Shown here: one piece after another, positions 26,937-36,541 of the stretch | How positions within the stretch are numbered: the first letter of the stretch is position 1 | Layout: each line of letters starts with the position of its first letter | NCBI GenBank assembly: GCA_003058495.1 | Contig: QBVC01000026.1 | Coordinates: forward strand, 62,001-126,000 | DNA length: 64,000 bases | Direction of reading: 5' to 3' | From: a gamma proteobacterium symbiont of Ctena orbiculata | GTDB taxonomy: Bacteria > Pseudomonadota > Gammaproteobacteria > Chromatiales > Chromatiaceae | Made by a program: the position numbers and the translations under genes | The notes under the pieces: model-generated | Databases searched by the model: none | Told to the model about the DNA's origin: nothing | What the model saw: only the letters and a program-made list of their open reading frames with translations

Positions 26937-27971
26937 CTAGCTTCCCGGTGTGCGTACCCAGTCCAGTACGTGGAGCGGTTTGGTGGCATCCATGACCAGG
27001 GCGAAACTGACCTTCTCGAAGGTGCGGAAGACCATCAGGTGGCCGGCCTCTTCCAGGGGCAGTCTGACCGTTTCACCACGGCCCTTGACGATATCGCGAA
27101 TATCCTCGCCCCCCTGCAGGATGCGCAATACATGGCCCGCCTCCAGGCCCACGTTGCTGCCCTTGTTGAGCACCACCACATGATACTGGCCGATCTGGGT
27201 CACCCCGTTGAGAACGGAGATGATGCGGCCCTCGATGGCGCTCTCCGGCACCCTGGGCTGAAAGTCGATCAGCGGCTCCTCCTCCATGGCCTTGATCAGT
27301 CGATCGCCGATGAGCGCCTCGATCTCCGACGAGGTAAGCAGCAGCTTGGCGGGATCGCCGGTCCTTTTCAGCTCCGAGTTGCCGACATAGAGGGCTTCGT
27401 AGCCGAGAATCTCGCCGGTATCAGGATCTTTATAGGGCTTTTCAGGTCTAACAACCGCGTACTGAATCGGCCGCTCCTCCATGATGCTGCGTGCGTAGTA
27501 GCTGATACCCGCGCCGCCGACGATGTGGTCATCCAGGAAATGGACGATATAGGGGGCCTTCTCCAACTCATTCTCGTCGACCACGTAGGGACGGGTGAGG
27601 AAGGGAGCGATGGCATCGATCGGAATGGTCGGGATGGCCTGGTCCAGGGGGGTGGCCCTTACACGTGGGGAAAGCCTGTCCTTTCGGCTCAGCTGCAGCA
27701 TCGGTCGACCGTCGCGGTAGGTGAGCTCGATCACGTCACCGGGAAAGATCAGATGGGGGTTTTCAATCTGCGGATTGACATACCAGACCTCCGGCCAGAG
27801 CCAGGGATCGCGCAGAAACATCGATGAGATGTCCCACAGGGTATCGCCCTTGACCACGGTGTAGCGTTCCGGGTGCGAAGGGTTGAGCGCGACATGCTCG
27901 GTAGCAAGTACGCAAAAGGAGAGCAGCAGGCCGCTGATGACTCCGATGAGTTTGTTGTTAAGATATGACAT
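26937..27971 (-). CDS. LysM domain exported protein
   Basis: 344 residues. A signal peptide (NNKLIGVISGLLLSFCVLA) is followed by one LysM motif (YTVVKGDTLWDISSMFLRD ... NPHLIFPGDVIELTY), which binds peptidoglycan. The remaining 230 residues form a conserved domain of unknown role (PYVVDENELEKAPYIVHFLD, VLNKGSNVGLEAGHVLRI). AAGGGA precedes the ATG. This gene is found next to dprA and def in Pseudomonas and relatives as well, so it is part of the conserved local order. Divergent from def across a 185-bp AT-rich promoter region. Confidence 0.9.
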   Translation of the reverse strand: MSYLNNKLIGVISGLLLSFCVLATEHVALNPSHPERYTVVKGDTLWDISSMFLRDPWLWPEVWYVNPQIENPHLIFPGDVIELTYRDGRPMLQLSRKDRLSPRVRATPLDQAIPTIPIDAIAPFLTRPYVVDENELEKAPYIVHFLDDHIVGGAGISYYARSIMEERPIQYAVVRPEKPYKDPDTGEILGYEALYVGNSELKRTGDPAKLLLTSSEIEALIGDRLIKAMEEEPLIDFQPRVPESAIEGRIISVLNGVTQIGQYHVVVLNKGSNVGLEAGHVLRILQGGEDIRDIVKGRGETVRLPLEEAGHLMVFRTFEKVSFALVMDATKPLHVLDWVRTPGS

Positions 27972-28156
27972 AACTATTCCCTTGGGTGCGTAGCGGAAAT
28001 TCTAGCGATCTACTGCGGAGATTCTCCCATGTGTTGTGTTCTATAATCGATGACGATTTTAATGAAAAAACAGTCTGTGACACTACACTAGTTTCCAGTA
28101 TGATCATAATGTTAGCGCAATTTCTTGCATTTGTACTATAGATTTTGGAAAAACAG

Positions 28157-28690
28157 ATGGCGATTCTTGACATACTCCACTTTCCCGATCCACGACTGCG
28201 CAACAAGGCCAAACCAGTGGCGCAGGTTGACGACTCTATACGTCGGCTGATTGACGATATGCTTGAGACCATGTATCAGGCGCCGGGAATCGGACTCGCC
28301 GCGACCCAGGTGAATGTGGCCAAGCGGGTGGTCGTTATCGACCTCTCCGAAGAGAAAAACCGGCCCCTCTGCCTGGTAAATCCGGAGATTCTGACCAAGG
28401 ATGGCGAGGAGCAGATGGAAGAGGGGTGTCTTTCGGTTCCCGGTATCTACGAGCTGGTGAAACGGGCGAATCAGATTCGTCTCCGGGCCCTCGATCGGGA
28501 GGGGCGGGCTTTCGAAATGGAGGCCGAAGGTTTGCTGGCGGTCTGTATACAGCATGAATTGGATCACCTGGAAGGTAAACTGTTTGTCGACTATCTCTCC
28601 AGCCTGAAGCGTCAACGTATTCGCAAGCGGCTGGAAAAGGAGAGTCGACAGCAAGAAACACCCAGTACGAAGGCCCAGCAGGTCATCTGA
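28157..28690 (+). CDS. def: Peptide deformylase
   Basis: 177 residues from the ATG at 28157 (a TTG twelve bases earlier is in frame but less likely; GGAAAAAC precedes the ATG). All three signature motifs are present: GIGLAATQ (44-51), EEGCLS with metal ligand Cys91, and QHELDHLEG with His133, Glu134 and His137. It removes the formyl group from nascent proteins, together with fmt downstream, which adds it to initiator tRNA. Confidence 0.97.
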   Translation: MAILDILHFPDPRLRNKAKPVAQVDDSIRRLIDDMLETMYQAPGIGLAATQVNVAKRVVVIDLSEEKNRPLCLVNPEILTKDGEEQMEEGCLSVPGIYELVKRANQIRLRALDREGRAFEMEAEGLLAVCIQHELDHLEGKLFVDYLSSLKRQRIRKRLEKESRQQETPSTKAQQVI

Positions 28691-28807
28691 GCGCCCCGTG
28701 GAGCATTCTCTTGAAACAATCTTCATTCGTCACTCCGGGTTTGTCTGAGACGCCGTTCCCAATATCAACGCTCGCTTCCCATCCTGGCAGCAGCCGGATG
28801 ACAATCC

Positions 28808-29746
28808 ATGGCTGACGCTTTGAAAATCATCTTCGCCGGTACCCCGGACTTCGCCGCCACCGCCCTCGAGGCCCTGTTGACCACCCAGCACCGGATCCTG
28901 GCGGTCTATACCCAGCCCGATCGGCCGGCCGGCCGCGGCAGAAAGCTGCAGTTCAGTCCGGTCAAGGCGCTGGCCCTGGAGCGGGGCCTGGAGGTCAGGC
29001 AGCCGGCCTCGCTGAAGGATGAAACCGCGCAGCATGAGCTGGCGGAGATGGATGCGGATCTGATGGTGGTGGCGGCCTACGGGCTGTTGTTGCCCCAGGC
29101 TGTGCTGGATATACCCAGGCTGGGATGCGTCAATATCCATGCCTCCCTGCTGCCGCGCTGGCGGGGGGCCGCACCGATCCAGCGCGCCCTGTTGGCGGGG
29201 GATCGGGAGAGCGGGGTCACGATCATGCAGATGGAGGCCGGCCTCGATACCGGCCCGATGCTCTATGCGCTGAAGACCCCCATACACAATCACGATACCG
29301 GCGGCAGCCTGCATGACCGGCTGGCCGAGCTGGGTGCCGAGGCGTTGCTGGCGTCTCTCCCTGCTCTCGCGGAGGGCAGGCTGGAGGGAGAACCCCAGGA
29401 CGAGGCAGAGGCCAACTACGCCAAGAAGCTGGAGAAACAGGAGGGCATGATCGACTGGAGTGACTCGGCCGAGACGATCGACCGCAAGGTGCGGGCCTTC
29501 AATCCCTGGCCCGTGGCCCAGTGCCGCTACGCCGACAAGATGATGCGGATCTGGCAGTCCGAGCCGCTGGCCGAGGCGTGCGCCGGGAAACCGGGGGAGG
29601 TGCTGCGCAGCGGCAAGCCCGGCATCGATGTCGCCACCGGTGATGGTGTGTTGCGCATACTCCAGCTGCAGATGCCGGGAAAACGGGCCCTGTCCGCAGC
29701 CGATTTCCTCAATGCCCACTCGATGGATGGTGTGGTGCTGGGATAA
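28808..29746 (+). CDS. fmt: Methionyl-tRNA formyltransferase
   Basis: 312 residues. KIIFAGTPDFAATALEALL at the N-terminus, catalytic core NIHASLLPRWRGAAPIQRAL with the Asn-His pair, and GLDTGPML with the conserved Asp. C-terminal OB-like tRNA-binding domain includes RKVRAFNPWPVAQCRYADK. Stop overlaps the rsmB start as TAATG, so the two are coupled. Confidence 0.97.
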   Translation: MADALKIIFAGTPDFAATALEALLTTQHRILAVYTQPDRPAGRGRKLQFSPVKALALERGLEVRQPASLKDETAQHELAEMDADLMVVAAYGLLLPQAVLDIPRLGCVNIHASLLPRWRGAAPIQRALLAGDRESGVTIMQMEAGLDTGPMLYALKTPIHNHDTGGSLHDRLAELGAEALLASLPALAEGRLEGEPQDEAEANYAKKLEKQEGMIDWSDSAETIDRKVRAFNPWPVAQCRYADKMMRIWQSEPLAEACAGKPGEVLRSGKPGIDVATGDGVLRILQLQMPGKRALSAADFLNAHSMDGVVLG

Positions 29747-31074
29747 TGCCCGCTGCAGCCAGGAAATTGACCTCGGGTGATCCGCGTTCGGTCGCCGCGC
29801 GGCTCCTGCAACAGGTGCTGGCCGGCCGTTCCCTCTCCGAGCAGCTGCCCCATTTCCTTCCGCAGCTTGAAGATGGCCGTGACCGCGGACTGGTGCAGGC
29901 GATCAGTTTCGGTGTGATGCGGACTTATCACCGGCTGCACCACCTGGAACACCAGCTGCTCTCGAAACCCCTGAAGGCGAGGGACCGGGATATCGAGGCC
30001 CTGATCCTGATGGGGCTCTATCAACTTCTCTATCTCAGGGTCGGTGACCACGCCGCCGTGCATGAGACCGCCGGCGCGGCGAACAAGCTCGGCAAGCGAT
30101 GGGCGGTTGGGCTCATAAACGGTGTCTTGCGTAGTTTTCTGCGTCGGCGCGAAGGCCTGTTGGCGGATCTGGAGCGGCACCCGGAGGCCCTTCATGCCAT
30201 GCCGGCCTGGCTGCTGCGGGCAGTGCAGACCCAATGGCCGGACGGCTGGCAGAAACCTGTCGAGGCGCTCAACAGCCATCCTCCCATGAGCCTAAGGGTC
30301 AATCGCCAGGTTCAGTCGCGCGAGGCCTATCTGCAACTGCTGCGCGACAGCGGCATCGGGGCCGAGCCCATTCCCCATACCGAAAGCGGCATCAATCTGA
30401 TCCAGGCGGTCGACGTGGCGGATCTGCCCGGATTTGCCCAGGGCCATGTCTCGGTGCAGGACGGCGCCGCGCAACTGGCGGCGGGAGTGATGGATCTGGC
30501 GCCGGGCCAGCAGGTGTTGGATGCCTGCGCCGCCCCCGGCGGCAAGAGCTGCCACATGCTGGAGCTGGAACCGGGGATCAGACTGACCGCGCTGGACAGC
30601 GATCCCGAGCGCCTGCAGCAGGTCTGGGAGAATCTCACCCGGATCGGTCTCCAGGCGGTCCTGGAGCGGGGAGATGCCGCCGATCCCGCTGGATCCTGGG
30701 CGGAGCGGTGCTATGATCGAATCCTGCTCGATGTTCCCTGCTCGGCAACGGGTGTCATACGCCGCCATCCGGACATCAAATATCTGCGCAGGGAGAGCGA
30801 TATCGGGGATCTGGCCAAGCTTCAGGGGGCAATCCTGGATAGGGTGTGGCGGTTGTTAAAGCCCGGCGGCAGGATGCTCTACGCCACCTGTTCGCTGCTG
30901 CCCCGGGAGAATGAGCTGCAGCTCGAGCGGTTTCTCCGGCGGCAGAGGGATGCACAGGAGGATCCCATGGATGTGGCCTGGGGAGAGAGTAGACCGGTGG
31001 GGCGTCAGATCGCCCCCGGCGAGGGGAATATGGACGGATTTTACTATGCGCGACTGGTAAAAAGGGCCTCATGA
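29746..31074 (+). CDS. rsmB: 16S rRNA m5C967 methyltransferase
   Basis: 442 residues. N-terminal NusB-like RNA-binding domain (RSVAARLLQQVLAGRSLSEQ, DHAAVHETAGAANKLGK) followed by a SAM-dependent methyltransferase domain with motif I DACAAPGGKSCHMLEL, motif IV LDVPCSATGVIRRHPD and motif VI YATCSLLPRENELQ; the last two each give one of the paired catalytic cysteines. Normal length for RsmB. Confidence 0.96.
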   Translation: MPAAARKLTSGDPRSVAARLLQQVLAGRSLSEQLPHFLPQLEDGRDRGLVQAISFGVMRTYHRLHHLEHQLLSKPLKARDRDIEALILMGLYQLLYLRVGDHAAVHETAGAANKLGKRWAVGLINGVLRSFLRRREGLLADLERHPEALHAMPAWLLRAVQTQWPDGWQKPVEALNSHPPMSLRVNRQVQSREAYLQLLRDSGIGAEPIPHTESGINLIQAVDVADLPGFAQGHVSVQDGAAQLAAGVMDLAPGQQVLDACAAPGGKSCHMLELEPGIRLTALDSDPERLQQVWENLTRIGLQAVLERGDAADPAGSWAERCYDRILLDVPCSATGVIRRHPDIKYLRRESDIGDLAKLQGAILDRVWRLLKPGGRMLYATCSLLPRENELQLERFLRRQRDAQEDPMDVAWGESRPVGRQIAPGEGNMDGFYYARLVKRAS

Positions 31075-31619
31075 AGAGCGGACCCTCCTGGCTGCTGCCC
31101 ATCCTGCTTCTGCTCCCCCTGGCGGAGGCGGCCGCCTTCAGCATCAAGGAGGTGCAGATAAAACAGGCCGATAGTGAATACCGGCTGAATGCCCGCATTG
31201 AGTATCACTTGAGCGAGCAGGCCCACGAGGCGTTGAGCAATGGGGTGCCCCTGACCCTCAAGGTCCAGCTTTTCGTGGAGAAGGTATGGCGCGGTTTCTG
31301 GGAGCCGAGCCCGTTCGCGGCGACCCTGAGCTTTCAGATTCGCTACCATGCCCTGACCGAGCTCTACCGGGTGGTGGACAGACAGACGGGGGATGAGCAG
31401 AACTTCGTCACCCAGGAGGCGGCGCTGCATGCCCTGGGCGAGATCACCGATCTTCCCCTGGTCAAGCTGGCCAAGCTGACGGCCGGTGAGACCTACCAGC
31501 TGCGGTTGCGCGCCGACCTGGATATCGAATCCCTGCCCCTGCCCCTGCAGCCGCTGGCCTATCTGGGCCGGGGTTGGAAACTGACAACAGGATGGTCCCA
31601 ATGGCCCCTTCAACCCTGA
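31071..31619 (+). CDS. DUF4390 domain exported protein
   Basis: 182 residues. Signal peptide (KSGPSWLLPILLLLPLAEAA), then a beta-rich domain: SIKEVQIKQADSEYRLNARI, SNGVPLTLKVQLFVEK, LTELYRVVDRQTGDEQNFV. The family is found between rsmB and ntrY in many beta- and gammaproteobacteria; function unknown. It overlaps rsmB by four bases and ntrY by about 19, so all three are likely translated together. Confidence 0.88.
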   Translation: MKSGPSWLLPILLLLPLAEAAAFSIKEVQIKQADSEYRLNARIEYHLSEQAHEALSNGVPLTLKVQLFVEKVWRGFWEPSPFAATLSFQIRYHALTELYRVVDRQTGDEQNFVTQEAALHALGEITDLPLVKLAKLTAGETYQLRLRADLDIESLPLPLQPLAYLGRGWKLTTGWSQWPLQP

Positions 31620-33790
31620 GCCGGCTACGTATCGGAGGACTCTCGGTCGGCCTGCTGCTGATTCTGCTGCTGGTGAGTCTGCACCTGATGAGCAGCGCGG
31701 TGCAGAACTCCGCCGAACTGAGCCGCTATTTTGTCCCCCTGCTGATCTTCAACCTGGCGGGCATGTTCGTGTTGTTCGTGCTGATCACCTACAACTCGAT
31801 CCGCCTGATCCGCCAATACCTCAGGCACAGCGCCGGTTCCAGGCTGACCCTGCGCATGGTGTTGATCTTCACCCTGATCGCCCTGCTCCCGGTGGGCGTG
31901 GTCTACTACTATTCGTTCAGCTTTCTCCAGGGGGGCATAGACAGCTGGTTCGATGTGCAGATCGACCAGGCGATGCAGGACGCGCGGGATCTGGCCCAGG
32001 CCTCGCTGTCGCTCAATCAGCGGGTCTGGTTGAAGTATACCGAGCAGCAGCTGCTCACCATCGAGGATACCTCCGAGTCGGCGCTCTCGCTGACCATCGC
32101 CAAACTGCGCCAGCAGTCGGGGGCGCTGGAGCTCTCCCTCAGCGATCCGGCGGGACAGATCATCGCCTACTCCAATGCGGTGGCGGATGAGCTGGCGCCG
32201 GCGAAGCCGGACGACTACATCATGCAGCGCCTGCGCGAAGGCAACAGCTATGTGGGTCTGGCGCGGGAGAAGGATGAGCTGATGATTCGCGTTGCGATGG
32301 CGGATCCCCTGGGCCGCCCCTACATCATCCAGGGGCTCTACCCCGCATCGGAGCGGGTCAGCGCCCTCTCGGAGAAGCTGGAAGTGGCCTATAACCGCTA
32401 TAACGAGCTCTCGTTCCTGCGCCAATCGCTGAAGCGCAACTTCTCCCTGACCCTGTTTCTGGTGCTGATGTTCGCCATGCTCTCCGCGGTCTGGGCCGCC
32501 TTCTTCTCCGCCCGGCGCATGGTGGCGCCGATTGCGAATATCGCGGCGGGTACCAAGGCGGTGGCGGAGGGCGACTACGACCGCCGCCTGCCGGTGCCGC
32601 GGCGGGCCGATGAGCTGGCCTTTCTGGTCGCCTCGTTCAACACCATGACCCGGCGTATCCGCCAGGCCAGGGATCAGGCCGCGGAGAGCCAGCGCGAGGT
32701 CGAGGGACAGCGCGCCTATCTGGAAACCGTGCTGGCCCGCCTCTCCTCCGGTGTCCTGACATTTAACGCGCAACACAAGTTGCGCACCGCGAATCCGGCC
32801 GCCGAAAAGATACTTGGCACCAACTTGAACCGCCTGATCGACCTGCCTGTGCAGGCGTTGGCCCTGGAGTCGCCCATTCTCAGACAGTTTGCCGAGGGGC
32901 TGGAGGCGCCGCTGCGCCAGGTAGACAAGGAGTGGCGCGGTGAATTGACCCTCTACGGCGGCGAGGGGCGCAAGGTGCTGATCTGCAGGAGCACCCCCTT
33001 CGCCCAGCCCAACGGACGGGTGGGCCATATCGTGCTGTTCGATGATGTCACGGCGCTGATCCGCGCGCAGCGGGATGCCGCCTGGGGCGAGGTCGCGCGG
33101 CGCCTGGCCCATGAGATCAAGAATCCGCTCACCCCGATCCAGCTTTCGGCCGAGCGCCTGCGCCACAAATACCTCAAGGATATGCCGGAAAAGGATGCGG
33201 AGGTGCTCGACCGGGCAACCCATACCATCGTGCAGCAGGTCGAGGCCATGAAGAGCATGGTCAACGATTTTTCCGAGTATGCCCGTCCGCCGCAGATGGA
33301 GCTCAAGCCGATCAAGCCCGACACCCTGATCGGTGAAATCGTCGACCTCTACCGGGCGACCAAAGGGGTGAAATTCGAGATCGAGCTTTCAGCCGGCGAC
33401 GCCAGGATAGAGGCCGATCCCCTGCGCGTCCGTCAAGTCGTGCACAACCTGGTGAAAAACGCGGTGGAGGCGCTGGAGGGCTCCCGGAAAGGGAGGGTCT
33501 CCCTGGTCTCCAGGGTCCTGAGCAGGGACGATCACCCTTTCTACGAACTGCGTGTAGAGGACAATGGTCCCGGATTTGCGGAGGCGATGATTCAGCAGCT
33601 GTTCGAGCCCTATGTCACCAGCAAGCCGAAGGGGACGGGCCTGGGTCTGGCGATTGTAAAGAAGATTGTTGAGGAACATGGCGGTATCATTTGGGCGGAG
33701 AACTGTGATAAAGGGGCCTGTATGGTTATGCAATTGCCGATGTTGCTGGACCTGACACGAGAAACTGCAGCGGAGGAGAGTGAGGTATGA
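31601..33790 (+). CDS. ntrY: NtrY-type membrane sensor histidine kinase
   Basis: 729 residues from the ATG at 31601, with AGGA about eight bases before it; in-frame starts at 31574 (TTG) and 31592 are poorer. Order: four membrane helices (two close together at the N-terminus, one after residue 85, and one near residue 290), a periplasmic sensor section, HAMP (ARRMVAPIANIAAGTKAVAEG), PAS (ARLSSGVLTFNAQHKLRTAN), HisKA with LAHEIKNPLTPIQLSAERLR, and HATPase (HNLVKNAVEAL, EDNGPGF, KGTGLGLAIVKKIVEE). This is the standard NtrY arrangement; it phosphorylates NtrX, whose gene overlaps it by four bases. Likely signals are nitrogen status or redox. Confidence 0.92.
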   Translation: MAPSTLSRLRIGGLSVGLLLILLLVSLHLMSSAVQNSAELSRYFVPLLIFNLAGMFVLFVLITYNSIRLIRQYLRHSAGSRLTLRMVLIFTLIALLPVGVVYYYSFSFLQGGIDSWFDVQIDQAMQDARDLAQASLSLNQRVWLKYTEQQLLTIEDTSESALSLTIAKLRQQSGALELSLSDPAGQIIAYSNAVADELAPAKPDDYIMQRLREGNSYVGLAREKDELMIRVAMADPLGRPYIIQGLYPASERVSALSEKLEVAYNRYNELSFLRQSLKRNFSLTLFLVLMFAMLSAVWAAFFSARRMVAPIANIAAGTKAVAEGDYDRRLPVPRRADELAFLVASFNTMTRRIRQARDQAAESQREVEGQRAYLETVLARLSSGVLTFNAQHKLRTANPAAEKILGTNLNRLIDLPVQALALESPILRQFAEGLEAPLRQVDKEWRGELTLYGGEGRKVLICRSTPFAQPNGRVGHIVLFDDVTALIRAQRDAAWGEVARRLAHEIKNPLTPIQLSAERLRHKYLKDMPEKDAEVLDRATHTIVQQVEAMKSMVNDFSEYARPPQMELKPIKPDTLIGEIVDLYRATKGVKFEIELSAGDARIEADPLRVRQVVHNLVKNAVEALEGSRKGRVSLVSRVLSRDDHPFYELRVEDNGPGFAEAMIQQLFEPYVTSKPKGTGLGLAIVKKIVEEHGGIIWAENCDKGACMVMQLPMLLDLTRETAAEESEV

Positions 33791-35157
33791 GTCGCGCCTA
33801 TATCCTGGTTGTGGATGACGAGCCGGATATCCGTAACCTGGTAAAAGAGATTCTGCAGGATGAATCCTACGAGGTGGCGATGGCGGAGGATGGTAAATCT
33901 GCGCGTCAGGCACTGCGGGACCGCCGGCCGGAATTGATCCTGCTCGACATCTGGATGCCCGACGTGGATGGCATCACCCTGTTGAAGGAGTGGGGTGATA
34001 ACGAGGGTCTGCCCTGCCCGGTGATCATGATGTCGGGCCACGGTACCGTGGAGACCGCCGTCGAGGCCACCCGGTTGGGCGCCTACGACTTCCTGGAGAA
34101 GCCGCTCTCCCTGGCCAAGCTGCTGCTGACGGTCAACCGCGCCCTGGAGGCGGAGCAGCTGAAGCAGGAGAATGTCGGCCTCAAGCGCCATGTGCACGCG
34201 GTGCATGAACCGACGGGCAGAAGCCCGGTGATGCAGCGCCTGCGGGAACAGGTGAAGCGGATCGCCCAGCACGATACCTGGGTTCTCGTCACCGGCGAGC
34301 CGGGGAGCGGCCGAGAAACCCTGGCGCGCTATCTCCACTCCCAGAGCGTGAGAAGAGACCGGCCCTTCGTGGAGGTCAACGTCAGCGCCATCGTCAAGGG
34401 CAATGCGGCCCAGGAGCTGTTCGGCAGCGAAAGCGAAGGCCGTATTCACTACGGCAGGCTCGAACAGGCCGCCGGCGGGACCCTGTTCCTGGATGAAGTG
34501 GCCGACATGGATCTGGAGGCCCAGTCGCAGCTGGTGGGGGCGCTGGACACCGGCAGCTTTCTGCGCGTCGGCGGCACCGAGCCGGTGAGTATCGACGTGC
34601 GCATCATCGCCGCCACCCAGCACAACCTGGAGGAGGCGGTGCAGGAGGGGACCTTTCGCGAAGACCTCTTCTACCATCTCAACGTGGTGCCGCTGCATGT
34701 GCCGCCGCTGCGCGAGCATGCGGAGGATGTACCCGAGCTCCTCAACTTCTATGTCGACTGGTATGTGACCCACGAGAAGCTGCCCTACCGCCACTTTGTC
34801 GTGGGGGCGCAGAACACCCTGCGCAACCACCCCTGGCACGGCAACGTGCGGGAGCTGAAGAACCTGGTGCAGCGCCTGCTGATCCTGGGCGCCGGCAACG
34901 AGATCTCCCAGGAGGAGGTGGATGCGGCGCTGGGGGCGCCCGACGTGGGGAGCTCCCTGGGCGGACTGGAGTCCCTGGTCACCTTCGACCAGCCCCTGCG
35001 GCAGGCCCGGGAGGAGTTCGAAAAGGTCTACCTGGAGTACCAGCTGCGCCAGCACGAGGGCAACATCTCGCGTATGGCCAAGGAGGTGGGGATGGAGCGG
35101 ACCCATCTCTATCGCAAGCTGAAATCCCTGGAGATCGAGTTCAAGGACAAGCGGTGA
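33787..35157 (+). CDS. ntrX: NtrX-type response regulator with degenerate sigma-54 motifs
   Basis: 456 residues. Receiver domain (VDDEPDIRNLVKEIL, LILLDIWMPDVDGITLL, MSGHGTVETAV), AAA+ domain, and Fis-type HTH at the C-terminus (GNISRMAKEVGMERTHLYRK). Two key elements are altered: Walker A reads GEPGSGRE with Arg176 where Lys is expected, and the GAFTGA loop that contacts sigma-54 is missing (ELFGSESEGRIHYGRLEQ around residues 209-226). Walker B LFLDEVADMD is kept. It probably binds DNA and responds to phosphorylation without activating sigma-54. Such variants are known from NtrX of other proteobacteria. Confidence 0.9.
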   Translation: MSRAYILVVDDEPDIRNLVKEILQDESYEVAMAEDGKSARQALRDRRPELILLDIWMPDVDGITLLKEWGDNEGLPCPVIMMSGHGTVETAVEATRLGAYDFLEKPLSLAKLLLTVNRALEAEQLKQENVGLKRHVHAVHEPTGRSPVMQRLREQVKRIAQHDTWVLVTGEPGSGRETLARYLHSQSVRRDRPFVEVNVSAIVKGNAAQELFGSESEGRIHYGRLEQAAGGTLFLDEVADMDLEAQSQLVGALDTGSFLRVGGTEPVSIDVRIIAATQHNLEEAVQEGTFREDLFYHLNVVPLHVPPLREHAEDVPELLNFYVDWYVTHEKLPYRHFVVGAQNTLRNHPWHGNVRELKNLVQRLLILGAGNEISQEEVDAALGAPDVGSSLGGLESLVTFDQPLRQAREEFEKVYLEYQLRQHEGNISRMAKEVGMERTHLYRKLKSLEIEFKDKR

Positions 35158-35164
35158 TTTGAGA

Positions 35165-35251
35165 AGTCCGCAAATGAACGCGAATCAACGCAATTTTTTT
35201 CTTCAACGTTTCTGAATTACTGCCATCGTGTAGGGTGCTGTTTGCCGCACC
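35165..35251. repeat. Left half of a composite inverted-repeat element
   Basis: 35165-35195 starts AGTCCGCAAATGAACGCG and continues to CAACGCAA; 35230-35251 is a GTAGGGTGCTG...GCCGCACC hairpin. There is no right end nearby; the matching right end is at 36626-36653, beyond the ATPase gene. The copy starts seven bases after the ntrX stop. Confidence 0.8.
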
Positions 35252-35302
35252 GCTATACTTTCTGGATAGTTTGCGAGCTATGTTTTAACTCTATTTTTTC
35301 AG

Positions 35303-36469
35303 TTAAAGGCTCAGTCTTTGCATAAGCATTGACAAAGAAATCACACTCACATCATTACCCAAAGGAAATTCATCGTCTCCACCGTAAACAACGTATTTGT
35401 GCGTCGCACCTACATCATTACAGGTTTGGCTATAGTGTTTGCCGACTTTGGGAGCAATGCCGTACTTGATCTCTATGGCCCAGATTTCAGCTGACGGCAT
35501 CTTGATAACCAGATCGATCTCTGCTCCGGCGGCTGTACGGTAAAAGTAGCTTTCGGCACGACTGGGCAGTACAGAAAGGATATTTTCAACGGCAAAGCCT
35601 TCCCAGCTCTTTCCCAAAACCGGATTCGACAACAATGTATCTTGGCTGTTGATACCCAACAAACGATGCAGAATGCCGCTGTCGCGTACGTAGTAACGGG
35701 GCGATTTCACCACCCGCTTCTTGACGTTGGCATGCCAGGGCTCAAGGCGTCTGAGCAGCAGGAGATCGGTCAGAATATCGATGTAGTGACTGACCGTCTT
35801 GGCATCAACTTCCAGGTTTGATGCCAGCTTGGAATAGTTTATGGTCTCGCCTTGTAAATGTGCCAGCATCGTCCACAAACGGCGCAACCTTACCGCGGGA
35901 ACGCGAAAGCCCAGTTGAGGGGTGTCACGCTCAAGATAGGTGCGAATCAGATTTTCAAGCCAGTCCAAAGCCGCATCTTCATCGGATGCAAGGTAGCTGT
36001 CCGGAAAACCTCCCCGCAGCCAAAGGGTTTGTCGATCCTCTGGGTTATCATCAATCTCCATCAGGTTCAGGCCGCCCATCTCGATATAACTGATCCGACC
36101 GGTCAGGCTTTCTGAAGATTGACGCATCAATTCCATCGATGCCGATCCAAGCAACAAAAACCGACCTGCCCTATGATCCTGCTCCCGGCCTTTATCTATC
36201 AAGCCGCGTAGTACGGGGAACAAGTTCGGGATTCGCTGTATTTCATCAAGGATAACCAGCTTACCGGCATGAGCGCTCAAAAAACTGGTGGGGTCGCTGA
36301 GCTTCAGTAAATCCTCGGGGGCTTCCAGATCGAGGTATATTGAGTCGATCTCTTTTGCAATGATTTTTGCAAGTGTCGTCTTGCCAACCTGGCGTGCGCC
36401 AAGCAACACCACAGCGGGGACTCGTGCGATCGTTGCTTGTAGCCTCTGTGTGAGTTGGCGTTTCAGCAT
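35303..36469 (-). CDS. AAA ATPase with DUF4143 nuclease-like domain
   Basis: 388 residues. Walker A LLGARQVGKTTLAKII and Walker B GKLVILDEIQRIPNLFPVLR at the N-terminus, sensor region RFLLLGSASMELMRQS, a winged-helix section (NYSKLASNLEVDAKTVSHYI) and a C-terminal PD-(D/E)xK-like region (AGAEIDLVIKMP, IWAIEIKYG). This is the common DUF4143 AAA family, spread by horizontal transfer and without a firm role; links to toxin-antitoxin-like or mobile functions have been proposed. It lies between the two halves of a repeat element, and a 10-bp inverted repeat straddles its start codon. Confidence 0.9.
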   Translation of the reverse strand: MLKRQLTQRLQATIARVPAVVLLGARQVGKTTLAKIIAKEIDSIYLDLEAPEDLLKLSDPTSFLSAHAGKLVILDEIQRIPNLFPVLRGLIDKGREQDHRAGRFLLLGSASMELMRQSSESLTGRISYIEMGGLNLMEIDDNPEDRQTLWLRGGFPDSYLASDEDAALDWLENLIRTYLERDTPQLGFRVPAVRLRRLWTMLAHLQGETINYSKLASNLEVDAKTVSHYIDILTDLLLLRRLEPWHANVKKRVVKSPRYYVRDSGILHRLLGINSQDTLLSNPVLGKSWEGFAVENILSVLPSRAESYFYRTAAGAEIDLVIKMPSAEIWAIEIKYGIAPKVGKHYSQTCNDVGATHKYVVYGGDDEFPLGNDVSVISLSMLMQRLSL

Positions 36470-36509
36470 ACCTTGTATTTTCGTAGCTGTGCTCCGAATT
36501 TACAAGGTA
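36468..36509 (-). promoter_or_regulatory. Inverted repeat straddling the ATPase start codon
   Basis: ATACCTTGTA at 36468-36477 and its exact complement TACAAGGTAT at 36500-36509, 22 bases apart. The first arm overlaps the start codon and ribosome-binding site of the ATPase gene. It may be an operator or an RNA hairpin that controls translation. Confidence 0.65.
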
Positions 36510-36541
36510 TTTGACAATAATCACTGTAGCCCAGTCATAGA

